DNA of 64,000 nucleotides from NCBI GenBank assembly GCA_902536935.1, contig CACAZM010000007.1, positions 1 to 64,000 on the forward strand, written 5' to 3'. The notes under the pieces were generated by a model. The model saw only the letters and a list, made by a program, of their open reading frames with translations. It searched no databases and was not told the origin of the DNA. Positions 51,868 through 59,282 of the stretch are shown piece by piece. Each line of letters opens with the position of its first letter. Positions within the stretch are counted from its first letter, which is position 1. The position numbers were made by a program, and so were the translations under genes. The stretch is from an uncultured Bacteroidota bacterium (lineage in GTDB: Bacteria; Bacteroidota; Bacteroidia; Flavobacteriales; Flavobacteriaceae).

Positions 51868-54585
51868 ATGAAAAATAGCTTTCTTTATGAAATAGTGAGC
51901 TCACTTTCAAACTCCAATTGGGGGGAACTGTGCTTTATTGTACCCAATAAGCGATCGGCCCTACATTTGACCCGAGAGATTACTGCTCAGCTTGAGAGCC
52001 CAACGATTGGTCCTGAAATTTTAGACATTGATTCATTTATTCGCAACCTTTCTAGACTTGAGACCCCACCAAAAATGGAACAATTGTTTGCGTTATACAA
52101 TAGTTATTGTCAGACCGTTGACAGCAAAGAAAGGGACAACTTTATAACCTTTCTCAGTTGGGGTGACACCTTGCTAGCCGATTTGGACGCGATAGACAGA
52201 AACCTTTTACATCGCAAGGAGGTGTTTGGCCTATTGTCTGGAATGCAAGAGATTAAAGCGTGGGGTTCAGACGATAACACATTTGTTAGACGCTATCTCA
52301 GCTTCTGGAAAGCTTTGCCAAAAATATATGATTCCTTTTCCCGTGCTCTTTTAGAAAAAGGTCAAGGAACAACAGGAATTCTTTGTCGTGAAGCAGTTCG
52401 CAATTTAGAGGTTTTTTTAGAAGCCCAACCAAAGACCAGCTTTATCATTTGTGGCTTTAATGCACTTACCGAAAGCGAGTCGATCTTATTTCAATCTATT
52501 TTAGCTCAAGATCGTGGAAAAATTTACTGGGATGCAGACACCTATTTTTTGCAAAACCCTAAGGAACAATCGGCGAAATACCTGAACAGCTATAAAAATT
52601 GGCCCTACTATGAAAACCAACCCTTTTTAGGAAGTCACAACACATTTTTAAAACAAAAAGAGATTGAGGTTATCGAAACCTCAGGGAGGATTGCACAAGC
52701 AAAACAGGTGGGCAGTATCCTTGAGGACCTTTCGACAACAAAGCTTGATTGGGAAAGCGTAGCGGTTGTTTTACCTGACGAATCCCTACTCAATCCCATT
52801 CTTCACGCCCTACCACCAGATGTAAATAAACTCAATATTACCATGGGGCAGCCCTTGCAACAACAACCTATTGCGCTTATGATCGAGGCCTTATTTGACC
52901 TCCACATGAATCAAACTAAAAAAGGATTTTATTATAAAACAGTAGTGCAAATCTTTACCCATGAATTGATTCGAACATTCTGCGCAAAAAACGAACTTGA
53001 AGACCCAAAAGAGTTTGCACAATCAATAATCTATGGGAACCACCGGTTTTTGACCTTACACGATCTTAAGAAAGTAAACCTGTTCAAAGACCTCGGCTTT
53101 CTGTTTTCTCCTTGGAATAATCCCATAGAGGCGGTTCGATCGATATGTAGATTATTTCAATTGCTGCTGACCACAGCAGATCCCGATGACGACCAACGAC
53201 TGGATTCAATCCATTTATTTTTAACTTTTTTTAATCAAATTGATCTTCAGCTGCGCACGCACCCTTTTATCAAACAAATAAGTGAATTACGAACGATATA
53301 TAACGCACAAATCGGAATGCACAAATTGCCGTTTTCAGGAGAGCCACTACAGGGGTTACAAATTATGGGAATGCTCGAAACACGATTGTTAGACTTTGAT
53401 ACGGTGATTATCACACAAGCTAATGAGGGGATTTTACCCGAAAAGTCAACTGATGATTCTTGGATACCTTATGAGATGAAAAAGCAGTTTGGGCTTCCAA
53501 CTCGAGATGAGAAAAACGCCATTTTTTCATATCATTTTTATCGATTGATGTATCGTGCCAAAAAAGTTTATATACTGTATGATGGACAAGGAGACGAGCT
53601 TGGCGGAGGTGAGATGAGCCGTTTTGTACGCCAATGGGCAACCTGGTTGCCAGAAAATCATAGTATGCGATTTTTTAATCAAAGCGTTACTCTAAATACG
53701 GATACTAGACAACGGCTTGAAATTCCCAAAACACCTAGTCTTCTCAAACGCTTAGAGGATATGGCACAGAAAGGGCTGTCTGCTACAGCATTGTCGAATT
53801 ATATTGCCGACCCAATCCAATTTTACAACAATTATGTTCTTCGTATTTTGGAGAACGAAGAATTGCAGGAGTCGATTGCTTATCAAACCTTGGGAACTGT
53901 TATTCATAACACTTTGGAGGAATTATACACCCCTTACGTTACGAAACAATTGATGGTTCAGAACATTGAGAATATGCAAGACACCCACATGGAAACCCTT
54001 CAAAAACACTTTGAAGATGAATTGGGTAAATCTAGCCACACAACAGGTAAAAACCTGTTGTTGTTTACGGCAGCAGCGCATAGCATAAGAAGCGTTTTAG
54101 AGGCCGACAGAAAAGATATTTTGGCGGGATCAACTATTGAACTGTTGGGTCTCGAAGAATACCGTAAAGTCAAACGGATCTATGCAGGCCTCGAACATCC
54201 TGTTACATTTCATGGCGTTATTGACCGCATTGACAGCAAGGATGGGATTCTACGGATTTTGGATTATAAAACAGGCCAAACCAAAATTAAAGAACTGCAC
54301 CCAAGTGAGATATCAGACTGCTTATCCAACTCCGTTTATGCCAAGTCTTTTCAATTATTGTTTTATAGCATGCTTTGGTTAGAAGACGACCCGAACAGCC
54401 CGTTTTATGCAGGGGTTATTTCGTTAAAAAACATGATTAGCGGAACTATGTTTCTTGGGCTGGGTACAGGTAGAACAAAACGTACGGAACTTGTAACAGA
54501 AGATCTTGAAAACTTTGAAAAAGAGCTTGAAAAACTTGTGATCGAAATCTATACGCCAGACATCGCTTTTAAGGAGGTGATTTAA
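51868..54585 (+). CDS. AddB-like PD-(D/E)XK nuclease/helicase-related protein
   Basis: 905 aa. The N-terminal half resembles an inactivated SF1 helicase (LCFIVPNKRSALHL in place of a Walker A; GMLETRLLDFDTVIITQANEGILP is the typical AddB/RexB motif around 493-516). The C-terminal part (about 635-900) is a RecB-type nuclease: LSATALSNYIADPIQFYNNYVL, GTVIHNTLEELY, and the catalytic FHGVIDRIDSKDGILRILDYKTG near 780-803. I do not see the four-cysteine Fe-S cluster of Firmicutes AddB. It probably pairs with the AddA-like protein. Its 3' end overlaps the convergent membrane-protein gene by 4 bp. Confidence 0.85.
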   Translation: MKNSFLYEIVSSLSNSNWGELCFIVPNKRSALHLTREITAQLESPTIGPEILDIDSFIRNLSRLETPPKMEQLFALYNSYCQTVDSKERDNFITFLSWGDTLLADLDAIDRNLLHRKEVFGLLSGMQEIKAWGSDDNTFVRRYLSFWKALPKIYDSFSRALLEKGQGTTGILCREAVRNLEVFLEAQPKTSFIICGFNALTESESILFQSILAQDRGKIYWDADTYFLQNPKEQSAKYLNSYKNWPYYENQPFLGSHNTFLKQKEIEVIETSGRIAQAKQVGSILEDLSTTKLDWESVAVVLPDESLLNPILHALPPDVNKLNITMGQPLQQQPIALMIEALFDLHMNQTKKGFYYKTVVQIFTHELIRTFCAKNELEDPKEFAQSIIYGNHRFLTLHDLKKVNLFKDLGFLFSPWNNPIEAVRSICRLFQLLLTTADPDDDQRLDSIHLFLTFFNQIDLQLRTHPFIKQISELRTIYNAQIGMHKLPFSGEPLQGLQIMGMLETRLLDFDTVIITQANEGILPEKSTDDSWIPYEMKKQFGLPTRDEKNAIFSYHFYRLMYRAKKVYILYDGQGDELGGGEMSRFVRQWATWLPENHSMRFFNQSVTLNTDTRQRLEIPKTPSLLKRLEDMAQKGLSATALSNYIADPIQFYNNYVLRILENEELQESIAYQTLGTVIHNTLEELYTPYVTKQLMVQNIENMQDTHMETLQKHFEDELGKSSHTTGKNLLLFTAAAHSIRSVLEADRKDILAGSTIELLGLEEYRKVKRIYAGLEHPVTFHGVIDRIDSKDGILRILDYKTGQTKIKELHPSEISDCLSNSVYAKSFQLLFYSMLWLEDDPNSPFYAGVISLKNMISGTMFLGLGTGRTKRTELVTEDLENFEKELEKLVIEIYTPDIAFKEVI

Positions 54586-55052
54586 TTGGATATTTTTCGA
54601 ATCACCCCAATCCCATAATAGAGGTACGAAAACGATTGTAAACCTAAAAACAGCCAAAGCACAGGCAAAAGAGAAGGCAGGTTTTCCATCACTTGATCAA
54701 GAGCTTTTAGCTCCTCTTCGTCCAGATCGTTGATAGCAGGGTTATCCGCCATAGCAGACTCAATGATATCAGGGTCAATACTGGCAGACATCAACCAAAA
54801 CACAAAAACTAACACAGCAATAAGCCCAGCAAAAGCAGCATAAACGATTACCAAATAAGACATCACCTTATCAAAGCCCCCAATTCTCAGGTCAGACAGG
54901 ATTTTTTTTCGGGTGGACCACAACCAAAACGGCACTAAGCCAGCGAGCAGGGTTAAGAAAACCCCACCGTTAATAAGGTATTGAATTAGTTGAAAGGCGG
55001 ATAGGGTTAGGGCAATATAAAAAATGATGTTTTGCTTTTTACTAAAGGACAT
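54582..55052 (-). CDS. Hypothetical four-helix membrane protein
   Basis: 156 aa with hydrophobic segments at about 9-27, 29-46, 64-88 and 128-150, and an acidic soluble stretch between the third and fourth (DPDIIESAMADNPAINDLDEEELKALDQ). I do not recognise the family. A near-consensus TATTTTTA lies about 25 nt upstream of the ATG at 55052. Divergent from the 28-codon peptide gene. Confidence 0.7.
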   Translation of the reverse strand: MSFSKKQNIIFYIALTLSAFQLIQYLINGGVFLTLLAGLVPFWLWSTRKKILSDLRIGGFDKVMSYLVIVYAAFAGLIAVLVFVFWLMSASIDPDIIESAMADNPAINDLDEEELKALDQVMENLPSLLPVLWLFLGLQSFSYLYYGIGVIRKISN

Positions 55053-55127
55053 AAAACAAGAGTTTAATCAGTTGTAAAAATATGAAAAACTGCTGGGTTT
55101 TGGTTGGAAATAAAACACCAAAAACAA

Positions 55128-55135
55128 TATCTTTG
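55128..55135 (+). promoter_or_regulatory. TAnnTTTG promoter for a 28-aa peptide gene
   Basis: TATCTTTG, 4 nt before ATG 55140, with TTG at 55104-55106 (21-bp spacer) as a -33 candidate. Confidence 0.5.
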
Positions 55136-55139
55136 TATA

Positions 55140-55226
55140 ATGGGAGTTGGAGGAGTCTTTTTTGCGAGTATTGCACTTTGTATTGGAGTGGCAATTGTTG
55201 CAGAAATTGTTGAGCGAATTAAATAA
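55140..55226 (+). CDS. 28-aa single-pass membrane peptide
   Basis: A short reading frame starting MGVGGVFFASIALCIG and ending AEIVERIK. It is a single hydrophobic helix with a charged C-terminal tail. The case for a real gene is the full-consensus promoter placed 4 nt before its ATG and the absence of any other gene within 170 bp downstream. No homologue recalled; a regulatory or membrane-complex accessory role is possible but unproven. Confidence 0.5.
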   Translation: MGVGGVFFASIALCIGVAIVAEIVERIK

Positions 55227-55405
55227 GTGCACTATTTATTAAACGCAGGGTGTCTTCATTTTAATAAGTGTTGGCAAAAATCAACTCAACCACCAACTGA
55301 TCGATTCCATTAGAATCCATTATTAAAACTCAACAACTTATTTTTTTAAATTGCTCTGAAACATCATGTTGAGATGTTTTTGTAACTTTAAACAAATCAA
55401 AAGTT

Positions 55406-55750
55406 ATGGAACATATTTCACTATTCTTTCAAGTTTTTGTTGCGGTTTCTGTTCTGATTGTTTGGGTATTTCGATATCACAATGTGATTAGAGAGTTTCA
55501 GCAGTTTGGATTTTCAGATGTTTTTAGAAATTTTGTTGGCGCATCCAAAATTGCCATTTCAGCCTTACTGTTGACAGGAATCTGGTATGTGGACTTAACT
55601 CCTTATGCCGCGATTGGCATGGCGGCATTTATGTTGGCGGCACAATTGTCTCATCTGCGAGTCCAAAACCCTTTTTTACAACGCCTCCCTTCGCTATCTT
55701 TCTTTCTGATGTCGGTTTTTGTTGCGTTATTCCATTTCGGAGTGATTTAG
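55406..55750 (+). CDS. DoxX-like membrane protein A
   Basis: 114 aa, four hydrophobic helices (about 8-25, 48-65, 70-86, 92-112). RNFVGASKIAISALLLTGIWYV after the first loop matches the DoxX-like small membrane protein pattern (K near the start of helix 2). Function unclear. A TAACTTTA near-consensus element lies at 55383-55390. One base separates it from a second gene of the same type, so the pair probably form a heteromer or arose by duplication. Confidence 0.75.
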   Translation: MEHISLFFQVFVAVSVLIVWVFRYHNVIREFQQFGFSDVFRNFVGASKIAISALLLTGIWYVDLTPYAAIGMAAFMLAAQLSHLRVQNPFLQRLPSLSFFLMSVFVALFHFGVI

Positions 55751-55751
55751 G

Positions 55752-56090
55752 ATGGATTATTATTTAACCATTGTTCTGTTTTCAGGCATTTCTTTTGTAG
55801 CGTACGGAATCAATTCTTTTATTTCAAAACGCATGAGAAAAGAGTTTAAAAGGTGGGGTCTAGAAAATAAACGAATAATTATCGCAACTTGTCAGCTCGC
55901 TGGTGGAGCCGGTTTACTTTTGGGCTTGAAATGGAGCACGCTACTGACTCTCTCTTCGTTTTTTTTGGGAGCGATGATGTTGGTGGCGATAGGAGTTAGA
56001 ATCAAAGTCAAAGATGACATTTCAGACATTTTACCTGCATTTGCTTATTTAGTGCTTAGTGTGATGATATTTTTTGGGGCGAAAGGATAA
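55752..56090 (+). CDS. DoxX-like membrane protein B
   Basis: 112 aa with the same size and four-helix layout as its upstream neighbour. The corresponding segment reads RIIIATCQLAGGAGLLLGLKWS, preceded by a basic loop (FISKRMRKEFKRWGLEN) comparable to RYHNVIREFQQFGFSD in the first. Probably a diverged tandem paralogue. Translationally coupled (1-bp gap). Followed by a 73-bp gap to the convergent SRPBCC gene. Confidence 0.72.
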   Translation: MDYYLTIVLFSGISFVAYGINSFISKRMRKEFKRWGLENKRIIIATCQLAGGAGLLLGLKWSTLLTLSSFFLGAMMLVAIGVRIKVKDDISDILPAFAYLVLSVMIFFGAKG

Positions 56091-56163
56091 CGTAAACACT
56101 TGTGTTCTAAATTTTTTCTTAATTTAAATATGCTAAATTTAGTTAATAATATGTTCTGTTCAA

Positions 56164-56652
56164 TTAGGAAAACCAAGGGTGTTTTCCAAACAGATTCTTT
56201 TTTACAACTTTCTTATTGGTTAAATAAAAATCTAGCCCCATCAATACGGAGCCTAAATACTTTTTTAGCATTGGTCGTACAACAAAAAAACTCACTAGTG
56301 GATATAATACCCTAGGGACTTTATTTGATTTATATGGCCAAACGGTAATTGAAATTAGACACCCTGAAGTTGATTTTGTAATTTTCCATTTAACTTTTGA
56401 TTTTTTTCCATCCCTCTTTCCAATGGTTAGTTCAAACCCGTGATTTGGATTCCACAAGGTAAATTCTCTTACGAATGTCAAACCATTAAGATAAATTATT
56501 TCATCTACCTTAATTTCACCCCATGAAACCACCCTGTTTTGTAAGCAGTAAGGATGGAAAAGTTCTAAAGCTTCTTTAGAAGAAATAACTTTCCATACAT
56601 CATCTATACGATGCTTTAAAAAGAGTCTTTTTGAAATCTTAAATCCACCCAC
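56164..56652 (-). CDS. SRPBCC (START-like) ligand-binding protein
   Basis: 162 aa. Begins with a beta strand and a short helix typical of polyketide-cyclase-like SRPBCC proteins (FKISKRLFLKHRIDDVWKVISSKEALELFHPYC); the following alternating strands and long C-terminal helix (MLKKYLGSVLMGLDFYLTNKK) fit. The ligand is unknown. The first gene of the accessory-looking segment; base composition becomes noticeably more AT-rich from here. Possibly co-transcribed with the small gene upstream at 56763-56900. Confidence 0.7.
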   Translation of the reverse strand: MGGFKISKRLFLKHRIDDVWKVISSKEALELFHPYCLQNRVVSWGEIKVDEIIYLNGLTFVREFTLWNPNHGFELTIGKRDGKKSKVKWKITKSTSGCLISITVWPYKSNKVPRVLYPLVSFFVVRPMLKKYLGSVLMGLDFYLTNKKVVKKNLFGKHPWFS

Positions 56653-56762
56653 AATCGATTTAAATATAATTAATTTGTTAAAAACATGTTTATGAGGATT
56701 AAAATAAGTACAACTATAAAGAAGAAGAAAAACAAATGGGTTAATTTTTTGAATTCTTGCCT

Positions 56763-56900
56763 CTAAAACCGCTCAGAAATATTTTTGAAAAAGTTAGCTT
56801 TAGGAAACCACTTTAAAAAGAAGGTTATTATCTTGAATAAAATCCACAAAATGGCAATTACTGATGCAAATATTCCTATTTCTTTAAATCGTTTTAGCAT
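56763..56900 (-). CDS. Small (45 aa) single-pass membrane protein
   Basis: Reads MLKRFKEIGIFASVIAILW at the start, continues through one long hydrophobic helix (about 9-32), and ends FFKNISERF. A basic N-terminus and a basic tail flank the helix. It is 110 bp upstream of the SRPBCC gene on the same strand. No strong promoter match seen; support comes only from protein-like composition. Confidence 0.4.
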   Translation of the reverse strand: MLKRFKEIGIFASVIAILWILFKIITFFLKWFPKANFFKNISERF

Positions 56901-56946
56901 AATACAATTTATAAAAACTTAAATTAGTACCACTAAAAACAATATC

Positions 56947-57465
56947 ATGAAAAAACTAATAATTTTACTATTTATTGTTGGATGCTCAACTCCGACAATC
57001 ACACCCACAGTTATCGGCTATGAAAACGATAACGGAAAAAATTTTGATATCATAAGTGGAAATCTAAGCTCAACAGATGTTGTAAAAGCATATTTTGACG
57101 CATACAATGCTAAAGACTTACAAGCTGTATATAATTTAGAACATAGTGACGTTGTACTTTATGCACCAAACGGGATAATGATCGAAGGTCCAAAACAACA
57201 TTTGGAGCTTGGCGAGCAGTTTCTTGAAGCAAACCCTATTGCAAAGTGGGAAATAGTTTGGTCTATGTCAGCGGATGTTAAGTATGATGATATGCCAGAA
57301 GAAAACTGGGTTACATCGGGCTTATTAGTTACATATGGAAAAGATGAAGAATCAACAACATCAGTTAGTCGTGTAGTTGATCTTATGATAGTTGATGGGA
57401 AAGTTAAAAAAGGATATGTATATCAACGAGAACTTTCAGACTCTGAAAAACCAACCATAGATTAA
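56947..57465 (+). CDS. NTF2-like (SnoaL-type) lipoprotein A
   Basis: 172 aa. Lipoprotein signal MKKLIILLFIVGC with the cysteine at 13. The mature part shows the NTF2-like pattern VVKAYFDAYNAKDLQAVYNLEHSDVVLYAP-type (helix, then strand with the conserved DxVxYxP), followed by alternating strands. Such domains often bind small hydrophobic ligands; catalytic residues cannot be assigned. It is similar in size and layout to the lipoprotein at 58653, suggesting paralogues separated by integrase debris. TACCACTAAAAA precedes it and recurs before the gene at 57496. Confidence 0.72.
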   Translation: MKKLIILLFIVGCSTPTITPTVIGYENDNGKNFDIISGNLSSTDVVKAYFDAYNAKDLQAVYNLEHSDVVLYAPNGIMIEGPKQHLELGEQFLEANPIAKWEIVWSMSADVKYDDMPEENWVTSGLLVTYGKDEESTTSVSRVVDLMIVDGKVKKGYVYQRELSDSEKPTID

Positions 57466-57495
57466 TTTAAATAATACCACTAAAAATAAAATTAT

Positions 57496-57627
57496 ATGCC
57501 AAGCAAGTTTTTTGGAAACAGTAAAGACAAAAATTCCCACACCCCAAAAGGGGTTAAGCACAAGATGACCAAGAAAAACAATAAACAAAAATCTTCAGGG
57601 GTTCGTAAAGTAGGAAGGGGAAATTAA
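57496..57627 (+). CDS. Small basic protein (43 aa)
   Basis: Reads MPSKFFGNSKDKNS at the start and ends SSGVRKVGRGN; 14 of 43 residues are Lys/Arg, with no hydrophobic core. Likely a nucleic-acid-binding or ribosome-associated peptide, or disordered; this is inference. The stop codon lies inside the start of an integrase-derived fragment (57617-57670), so the C-terminal few residues may have been altered by recombination. TACCACTAAAAA lies 10-21 nt upstream. Confidence 0.5.
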   Translation: MPSKFFGNSKDKNSHTPKGVKHKMTKKNNKQKSSGVRKVGRGN

Positions 57628-57670
57628 ACCATACAACAGAAGCTATTTTAATGGGGGATTGGAAGCTTTT
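57617..57670 (+). pseudogene. Internal fragment of a tyrosine-integrase gene
   Basis: About 54 bp closely matching 61933-61986 of the intact integrase; I count roughly six mismatches. In frame it would read EIKPYNRSYFNG before losing the frame. Nothing else of the gene flanks it directly, so it is a recombination remnant. A related C-terminal fragment lies at 58536-58595. Confidence 0.75.
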
Positions 57671-57685
57671 CTATAAATTCATAAC

Positions 57686-58072
57686 TTATTTATTTTCATT
57701 TAGCTCTTTAAACTCATTGTATTCCTTTTTACCAAAATACATCCTGCTCACTAACAAGATCACTTCATCGGTTAAATCTACAGCGTTTTCTGAAGAAAGA
57801 TTAAATTTACTACCATCCATACTAATTAATTGATTTTTTTTAGAGCTCAAATCAATAGAGGTGTAAAAATGATACCTTATTACATAATCGAGTGTTAGAT
57901 TAGTTTTTTTATAGTTCTGTTGAAACAAAGATTTATCAGAAATTGTTGTTTTCAAAATTCTGTTGGGTTTTGAAAAGTTATTGCTGAATCTTAAAGAAGG
58001 TAATTCAACCTCTTGCCCAAAAGATAAAAGTGGAATGAATAACAAAACTGATAATTGAACCCTAATTTTCAT
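57686..58072 (-). CDS. Hypothetical secreted protein (128 aa)
   Basis: Signal peptide about 1-19 (MKIRVQLSVLLFIPLLSFG), then a polar mature part with no cysteines and no motif I recognise. It lies between two integrase remnants and may be cargo acquired with them. Family unknown. Confidence 0.6.
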   Translation of the reverse strand: MKIRVQLSVLLFIPLLSFGQEVELPSLRFSNNFSKPNRILKTTISDKSLFQQNYKKTNLTLDYVIRYHFYTSIDLSSKKNQLISMDGSKFNLSSENAVDLTDEVILLVSRMYFGKKEYNEFKELNENK

Positions 58073-58162
58073 TATTCAAATTTATGAAACAATGCCTTAC
58101 AGCAAAATAAACTATTGGACGGTTAATGGCATAAAGCTTAATAGAGAAAAGATGCCTGTGGT

Positions 58163-58372
58163 TTAGGGTTTTGCTTTTGGAATAAAAGCAATTAAGACGA
58201 TTGATAGTGGCACAATAAAACTTCCCCAACTTGCCGTAAACTTTTTTTCAAAAACTTTTCCTGTAAATTCAGCAACTGACTTTTCTGTTTTATATCTGTG
58301 ATAATCTGAAGCAATCATTAAAAGACATAATAACACACCACAAACTATAGCTATGAACTTCTGATTCTTCAT
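58163..58372 (-). CDS. Small two-helix membrane protein (69 aa)
   Basis: Hydrophobic helices at about 5-22 and 50-65 flank a basic soluble stretch (HRYKTEKSVAEFTGKVFEKKF). Family not recognised. Its ATG overlaps the TGA of an upstream 49-codon gene (AATGA), so the two form a two-gene operon. Confidence 0.6.
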   Translation of the reverse strand: MKNQKFIAIVCGVLLCLLMIASDYHRYKTEKSVAEFTGKVFEKKFTASWGSFIVPLSIVLIAFIPKAKP

Positions 58373-58518
58373 TTATTCTTTTTATAGTAATAAAACCCTG
58401 TCAAACTTATAACTAAAAAAATGGTGAAAATCAGCCACTTATAAATTCCTCCGTAGTGTAGAATCAGAACAATACAACCACTACTAATCGCCGCTAAAAT
58501 TGAATTTGATTTTTTCAC
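58369..58518 (-). CDS. Small two-helix membrane protein (49 aa), GTG start
   Basis: Reads MKKSNSILAAISSG at the start, has two hydrophobic helices (about 7-22 and 28-43) and ends YYYKKNK. The start is GTG 58518, with a full-consensus TATATTTG element only 3 nt upstream, and the stop overlaps the ATG of the next gene. The promoter plus translational overlap make it a credible gene although short. Confidence 0.55.
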   Translation of the reverse strand: MKKSNSILAAISSGCIVLILHYGGIYKWLIFTIFLVISLTGFYYYKKNK

Positions 58519-58521
58519 TCT

Positions 58522-58529
58522 CAAATATA
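58522..58529 (-). promoter_or_regulatory. TAnnTTTG -7 element for the small membrane protein pair
   Basis: TATATTTG on the minus strand, 3 nt before GTG 58518; implies a leaderless GTG-initiated message. Confidence 0.5.
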
Positions 58530-58535
58530 AACATA

Positions 58536-58595
58536 ATCATCTATGGAGGATTAGAAGAAGCTGAATCGAAAGAGAAATATATGCCTATGGTTTAA
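58536..58595 (+). pseudogene. C-terminal fragment of a tyrosine-integrase gene
   Basis: Reads IIYGGLEEAESKEKYMPMV then stop, alignable with the C-terminus of the intact integrase (YLRGLEVAELEESDMPMIL then stop). No upstream integrase sequence remains. Together with 57617-57670 it may represent one integrase gene interrupted by about 0.9 kb of cargo genes. Confidence 0.6.
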
Positions 58596-58652
58596 CATTT
58601 AATTAATATATTTTATATTTATATTCAATAGTTTATTTACAAAACACTAAAA

Positions 58653-59174
58653 ATGAAAAAATATATTATAATTTTAATTTCAATTTTAACAGTTGGATGC
58701 ACATCTACTGGAGTTCAAGTTACATTTGATGATGAAAAATCAAACTTAATAAGATCTCATTTTCAAAATTATTTAGCTAATGATATGGATGGATTAAAGT
58801 CATTATGGTCAAGTAATCTAAAGGTTTATCCTAACAGTACCGAAGCTGTTTCTTTAGATGAGCTTGTAGGAATGCTCGAAGCACAACATAATACTTTTTC
58901 ACCAATCACTATGACTTTTGGTGGTGAGAGTTCAGAAGTTAATGCTTTTGTTGAGACGACTAGTTATCCTGATACACCAATTAGTGAGGCATCTACTTGG
59001 TCTCAAGCTTGGTTTACTTGGAATGCGACTAGCAAGTTGACGGGGGAAATTATCTCGTTACCTGCACACATAAGTTTTAAATGGGGCGATGATGGTAAGA
59101 TTTCGGAAGAGTATCACTTTTATGACACTACAGCGATGGTTGCTGCAATTGCAGCATCAAGCGAGGCGGAATAA
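58653..59174 (+). CDS. NTF2-like (SnoaL-type) lipoprotein B
   Basis: 173 aa with lipoprotein signal MKKYIIILISILTVGC. The mature part has the helix LIRSHFQNYLANDMDGLKSLWSSNLKVYPN, in the pattern of an NTF2-like fold, and alternating strands with SLPAHISFKWGDDGKISEEYHFYD. Similar in design to the lipoprotein at 56947, though sequence identity looks low. Followed by a hairpin terminator at 59193-59216. Ligand unknown. Confidence 0.72.
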   Translation: MKKYIIILISILTVGCTSTGVQVTFDDEKSNLIRSHFQNYLANDMDGLKSLWSSNLKVYPNSTEAVSLDELVGMLEAQHNTFSPITMTFGGESSEVNAFVETTSYPDTPISEASTWSQAWFTWNATSKLTGEIISLPAHISFKWGDDGKISEEYHFYDTTAMVAAIAASSEAE

Positions 59175-59192
59175 CATAAATTTACATTTATT

Positions 59193-59216
59193 AAAGCCCT
59201 CTTTTAGAGGGTTTTT
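59193..59216 (+). terminator. Rho-independent terminator after NTF2-like lipoprotein B
   Basis: CCCTCT pairs with AGAGGG around a TTT loop, followed by five T residues. Confidence 0.75.
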
Positions 59217-59282
59217 GTTTTTTAGACTTTATCTCACCGTGTTAATCTTTAAATAATTAAATTTGGAAATCAAAAACCAAAA

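Noticed and set aside
58092-58166. 24-codon frame MPYSKINYW...EKMPVV
   Set aside because: Its end resembles a decayed integrase tail and it overlaps the stop of the opposing gene; kept only as supporting evidence in the integrase-remnant finding.
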